A model generated the notes under the pieces. The model made no database searches and was not told the DNA's origin. It saw only the letters and a program-made list of their open reading frames with translations. 7,042 nucleotides of DNA from assembly GCA_021793935.1 (NCBI GenBank), contig JAJYRV010000104.1:1-7042 (forward strand). The letters are read 5' to 3'. This document shows, one piece after another, positions 5,148 to 7,042 of this stretch (positions within the stretch are counted from its first letter, which is position 1; the number at the start of each line of letters is the position of its first letter). This stretch comes from Actinomycetes bacterium (GTDB lineage Bacteria; Actinomycetota; Actinomycetes; Actinomycetales; Beutenbergiaceae). Both the position numbers and the translations under genes were made by a program.

Positions 5148-6545
5148 ATGTCATCTTCGACTGCGCCGCGTCGGCGCGTGAAACTTCCCTCATTCGGAAC
5201 CCAGATCATCCTTGGCCTCATCTTTGGGCTTCTTCTCGGCGGGCTCGCGCTCGCCATCGGGCCCTCGGTGGACGCCAACGGGGAGGAGGCCGCGAACTGG
5301 CTCACCACCACGTTGTCGACGATCGGGTCCACCTTCGTTACTCTGCTGCGGACGATCGTTCCGCCCCTGATCTTCACGGCGATCGTTGCATCCGTGGCCA
5401 ACCTGGGTAAGGTCACCAACGCCGCCCGGCTGGCGGGCCAAACGCTGCTGTGGTTCGCGATCACTGCCCTAGTTTCCGTGGCGATCGGCATCGCGCTGGG
5501 TCTGCTCTTCCAGCCGGGCCGGAACACCACCGTCACGGCGGTCGGCGACTACGAACCCGGGCGCACCGGCTCGTGGCTGGATTTCCTCACCGGTATCGTT
5601 CCGCAGAACTTCCTGGGCCTGAACGTCTCGGGCGACCGGGTGAACTTCGCCGCTCTGCAGATCGTCGTCATCGCCCTCGTCGTTGGTCTCGCGGCGCTGC
5701 GCACCGGCGCCAAGGCGAAACCGTTCCTGGACTTCAACGCCTCCGCGCTCGAGGTCGTGCAGACGGTCCTGTGGTGGATCATCCTTCTCGCGCCGCTGGG
5801 AACTCTCGGACTGATTGGAAACTCGATCGCCGAATACGGGTGGGATCTCATCCCCAAGCTCGGGGCGTTCACCGCCGCGATCTACGTCGGCCTGGCACTC
5901 GTGCTCATCCTCGTCTATCCCGCGGTGCTGAAGGTCAACGGCCTTTCCATCAAGCAGTACTACAAGGGTGCTTGGCCAGCCATCCAACTCGGCTTCGTGT
6001 CCCGGTCCTCCCTGGGCACGCTGCCCGTCACCCAACGGGTGGTGGAGCGCAACTTCGGTGTCCCCTCCGCCTACGCCTCCTTCGCGGTGCCGTTCGGTGC
6101 AACGACGAAGATGGACGGATGCGCCGCTATCTACCCGGCCGTCGCGGCGATCTTCGTCGCCCAGTTCTTCGGCGTACCCCTAACGATCACCGACTACCTC
6201 CTCATCGCATTCGTCTCCGTTATCGGATCCGCCGCGACGGCGGGGCTCACCGGGGCGATCGTCATGCTCACCCTCACGCTGTCCACCCTGGGGCTGCCGC
6301 TGGCAGGCGTGGGGCTGTTGCTCTCGATCGACCCGATCCTTGACATGGGGCGCACCGCTACCAACGTTGCGGGCCAGGCACTGGTGCCCCTCGTCGTCGC
6401 CAAACGAGAAGGAATCCTCGACGAGCAGGTGTACAACAGCCCCGCGAAAGACATCCTTGCCAAGGACACCTCCGTGGCCGGGCCCGAGGACGTGGAGCCC
6501 GACCCGCAGCGCGTGGCAGGAACCGCGCGCGCCGAAAGCTCCTAG
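5148..6545 (+). CDS. Dicarboxylate/amino acid:cation symporter (DAACS / SLC1-type family)
   Basis: The start ATG 5148 has AAAGGA (5136-5141) 6 nt upstream; a longer reading from 4929 would include the promoter and a charged, non-conserved stretch. The 465-residue protein is a membrane carrier for acidic or neutral amino acids or dicarboxylates, driven by an ion gradient. It has many hydrophobic segments, including 18-38, 68-86, 97-121, 168-185, 205-226 and 238-260. Hairpin 1 carries SRSSLGTLPVT (285-295), which is close to the archaeal GltPh motif. Segment 7 reads KMDGCAAIYP (321-330), where GltPh has NMDGT. Segment 8 reads DMGRTATNVAGQ (399-410). R402 and D399 of the amino-acid site are kept, but the sodium-site Asp of the family after NVxG is Gln410. 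GCAAIYP recalls cystine carriers of the TcyP/YdjN type. Acidic amino acid, dicarboxylate or cystine are all possible substrates. The C-terminal tail is hydrophilic. Confidence 0.92.
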   Translation: MSSSTAPRRRVKLPSFGTQIILGLIFGLLLGGLALAIGPSVDANGEEAANWLTTTLSTIGSTFVTLLRTIVPPLIFTAIVASVANLGKVTNAARLAGQTLLWFAITALVSVAIGIALGLLFQPGRNTTVTAVGDYEPGRTGSWLDFLTGIVPQNFLGLNVSGDRVNFAALQIVVIALVVGLAALRTGAKAKPFLDFNASALEVVQTVLWWIILLAPLGTLGLIGNSIAEYGWDLIPKLGAFTAAIYVGLALVLILVYPAVLKVNGLSIKQYYKGAWPAIQLGFVSRSSLGTLPVTQRVVERNFGVPSAYASFAVPFGATTKMDGCAAIYPAVAAIFVAQFFGVPLTITDYLLIAFVSVIGSAATAGLTGAIVMLTLTLSTLGLPLAGVGLLLSIDPILDMGRTATNVAGQALVPLVVAKREGILDEQVYNSPAKDILAKDTSVAGPEDVEPDPQRVAGTARAESS

Positions 6546-6563
6546 ACGTGTGAAAATGAGGAG

Positions 6564-7042
6564 GTGTCATTTGCTTCCGAACTAGGATCCGGCGCCGCCT
6601 ACCTGCTTCGCGGGCTGACGGTGCTACTTCGAGCCCCGCGGCTGGCGCTGCTGGGAATGGTCCCACCGCTCGTCGTGTCGGTGGTCATGACGACGTTGCT
6701 CGCCCTGTTCGGCTTCCTGGCCCTCGGGCCGCTGACGGAATTCGCTACGGGATGGGTTCCGGAGTCGATCCGGATGCTTGCCCGGGTGCTCCTGGGGATT
6801 CTCGCCATGGTGTTGGCGATCGTCATCGGGGTAGTTCTGTTCGCGTCGATCACGCTGGCCGTCGGCGCGCCGATCTACGAGAAGATCTCCGAATCGGTGC
6901 AGCAGGCATTCGGTGACGCGGGCCTCGCCCCACAGGAGACAATGTTTGCCAGCGTGATGCGGGGGCTGCGGCAGTCGGCTGTCGTCGTCGGGCTTTCGCT
7001 CCTGTTCGGCGTTGCCGCGTTCGCGCTCGGTCTGATCCCGGT
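6564..7042 (+). CDS. EI24/CysZ-like membrane protein, 3' end outside window
   Basis: The frame is open to the window edge and gives 159 complete codons. The translation begins V(M)SFASELGSGAAYLLRGL, then LRAPRLALLGMVPPL, a first membrane segment about 32-56, a second about 74-100, the conserved block GAPIYEKISESV (101-112), an amphipathic stretch, and a third segment from about 138. This order matches EI24-domain proteins, whose E. coli member CysZ admits sulfate; the function of actinobacterial members is not established. GTG 6564 is the only plausible start: the symporter stop lies in the same frame at 6543-6545, and the family's conserved N-terminus must follow soon after. The Shine-Dalgarno AGGAGG (6559-6564) abuts the GTG, which is unusually close. 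The 18-nt gap suggests cotranscription with the symporter. Confidence 0.82.
   Translation, partial: MSFASELGSGAAYLLRGLTVLLRAPRLALLGMVPPLVVSVVMTTLLALFGFLALGPLTEFATGWVPESIRMLARVLLGILAMVLAIVIGVVLFASITLAVGAPIYEKISESVQQAFGDAGLAPQETMFASVMRGLRQSAVVVGLSLLFGVAAFALGLIP

Noticed and set aside
5450..6343. Plus-strand open frame, 297 codons
   Set aside because: It is an Arg/Gly-rich alternative frame inside the symporter, whose own frame has clear conserved motifs.

Overview
The window is high-GC DNA with tightly packed genes and actinobacterial protein families (DrrAB-type exporter, EI24 membrane protein, NDH-2 with an actinobacterial-style C-terminus). It most likely comes from a chromosome of the Micrococcales or a related actinobacterial group. 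That placement is an inference from composition and family resemblance, not from a search.

Layout. Positions 1-399 (+) hold the C-terminal third of a type II NADH dehydrogenase, followed by a hairpin. At 516-589 (+) there is a tRNA gene with anticodon UAA (leucine) but a 5-nt variable loop, which is unusual because bacterial tRNA-Leu normally has a long variable arm. From 3535 down to 666 (-) runs a compact three-gene operon: a DrrA-like ABC ATPase, a DrrB-like ABC-2 permease (ATGA overlap) and a fold-type II PLP enzyme of the cysteine synthase family (3-nt gap). Divergent from it, at 3630-4733 (+), is a TetR-type regulator of 367 residues. That is much longer than usual, and its C-terminal third looks like a thioredoxin/redoxin-type fold without cysteines. 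The 94-bp divergent gap contains an AT-rich palindrome that is the best operator candidate.

Positions 4734-5147 are a gene-free stretch of about 410 bp, rich in short inverted repeats. It also has a plausible promoter whose -10 is flanked by two copies of an 11-bp direct repeat. It precedes a dicarboxylate/amino acid:cation symporter (5148-6545, +) that keeps the substrate-binding Arg and Asp of the family but differs at two positions that bind sodium in GltPh. An EI24/CysZ-like membrane protein follows after 18 nt and runs off the window end.

How the genes may work together: the regulator, exporter and PLP enzyme form one divergent module that probably exports, or resists, a small molecule. 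The PLP enzyme may modify or make an amino-acid-like compound linked to it. Both the regulator gene and the PLP gene contain one in-frame TTA codon, the codon that the nearby UAA tRNA would read. The most original element is the module of a TetR-redoxin-like fusion protein plus DrrAB and a cysteine-synthase-like enzyme. The unusual tRNA and the atypical symporter are the other points worth checking.
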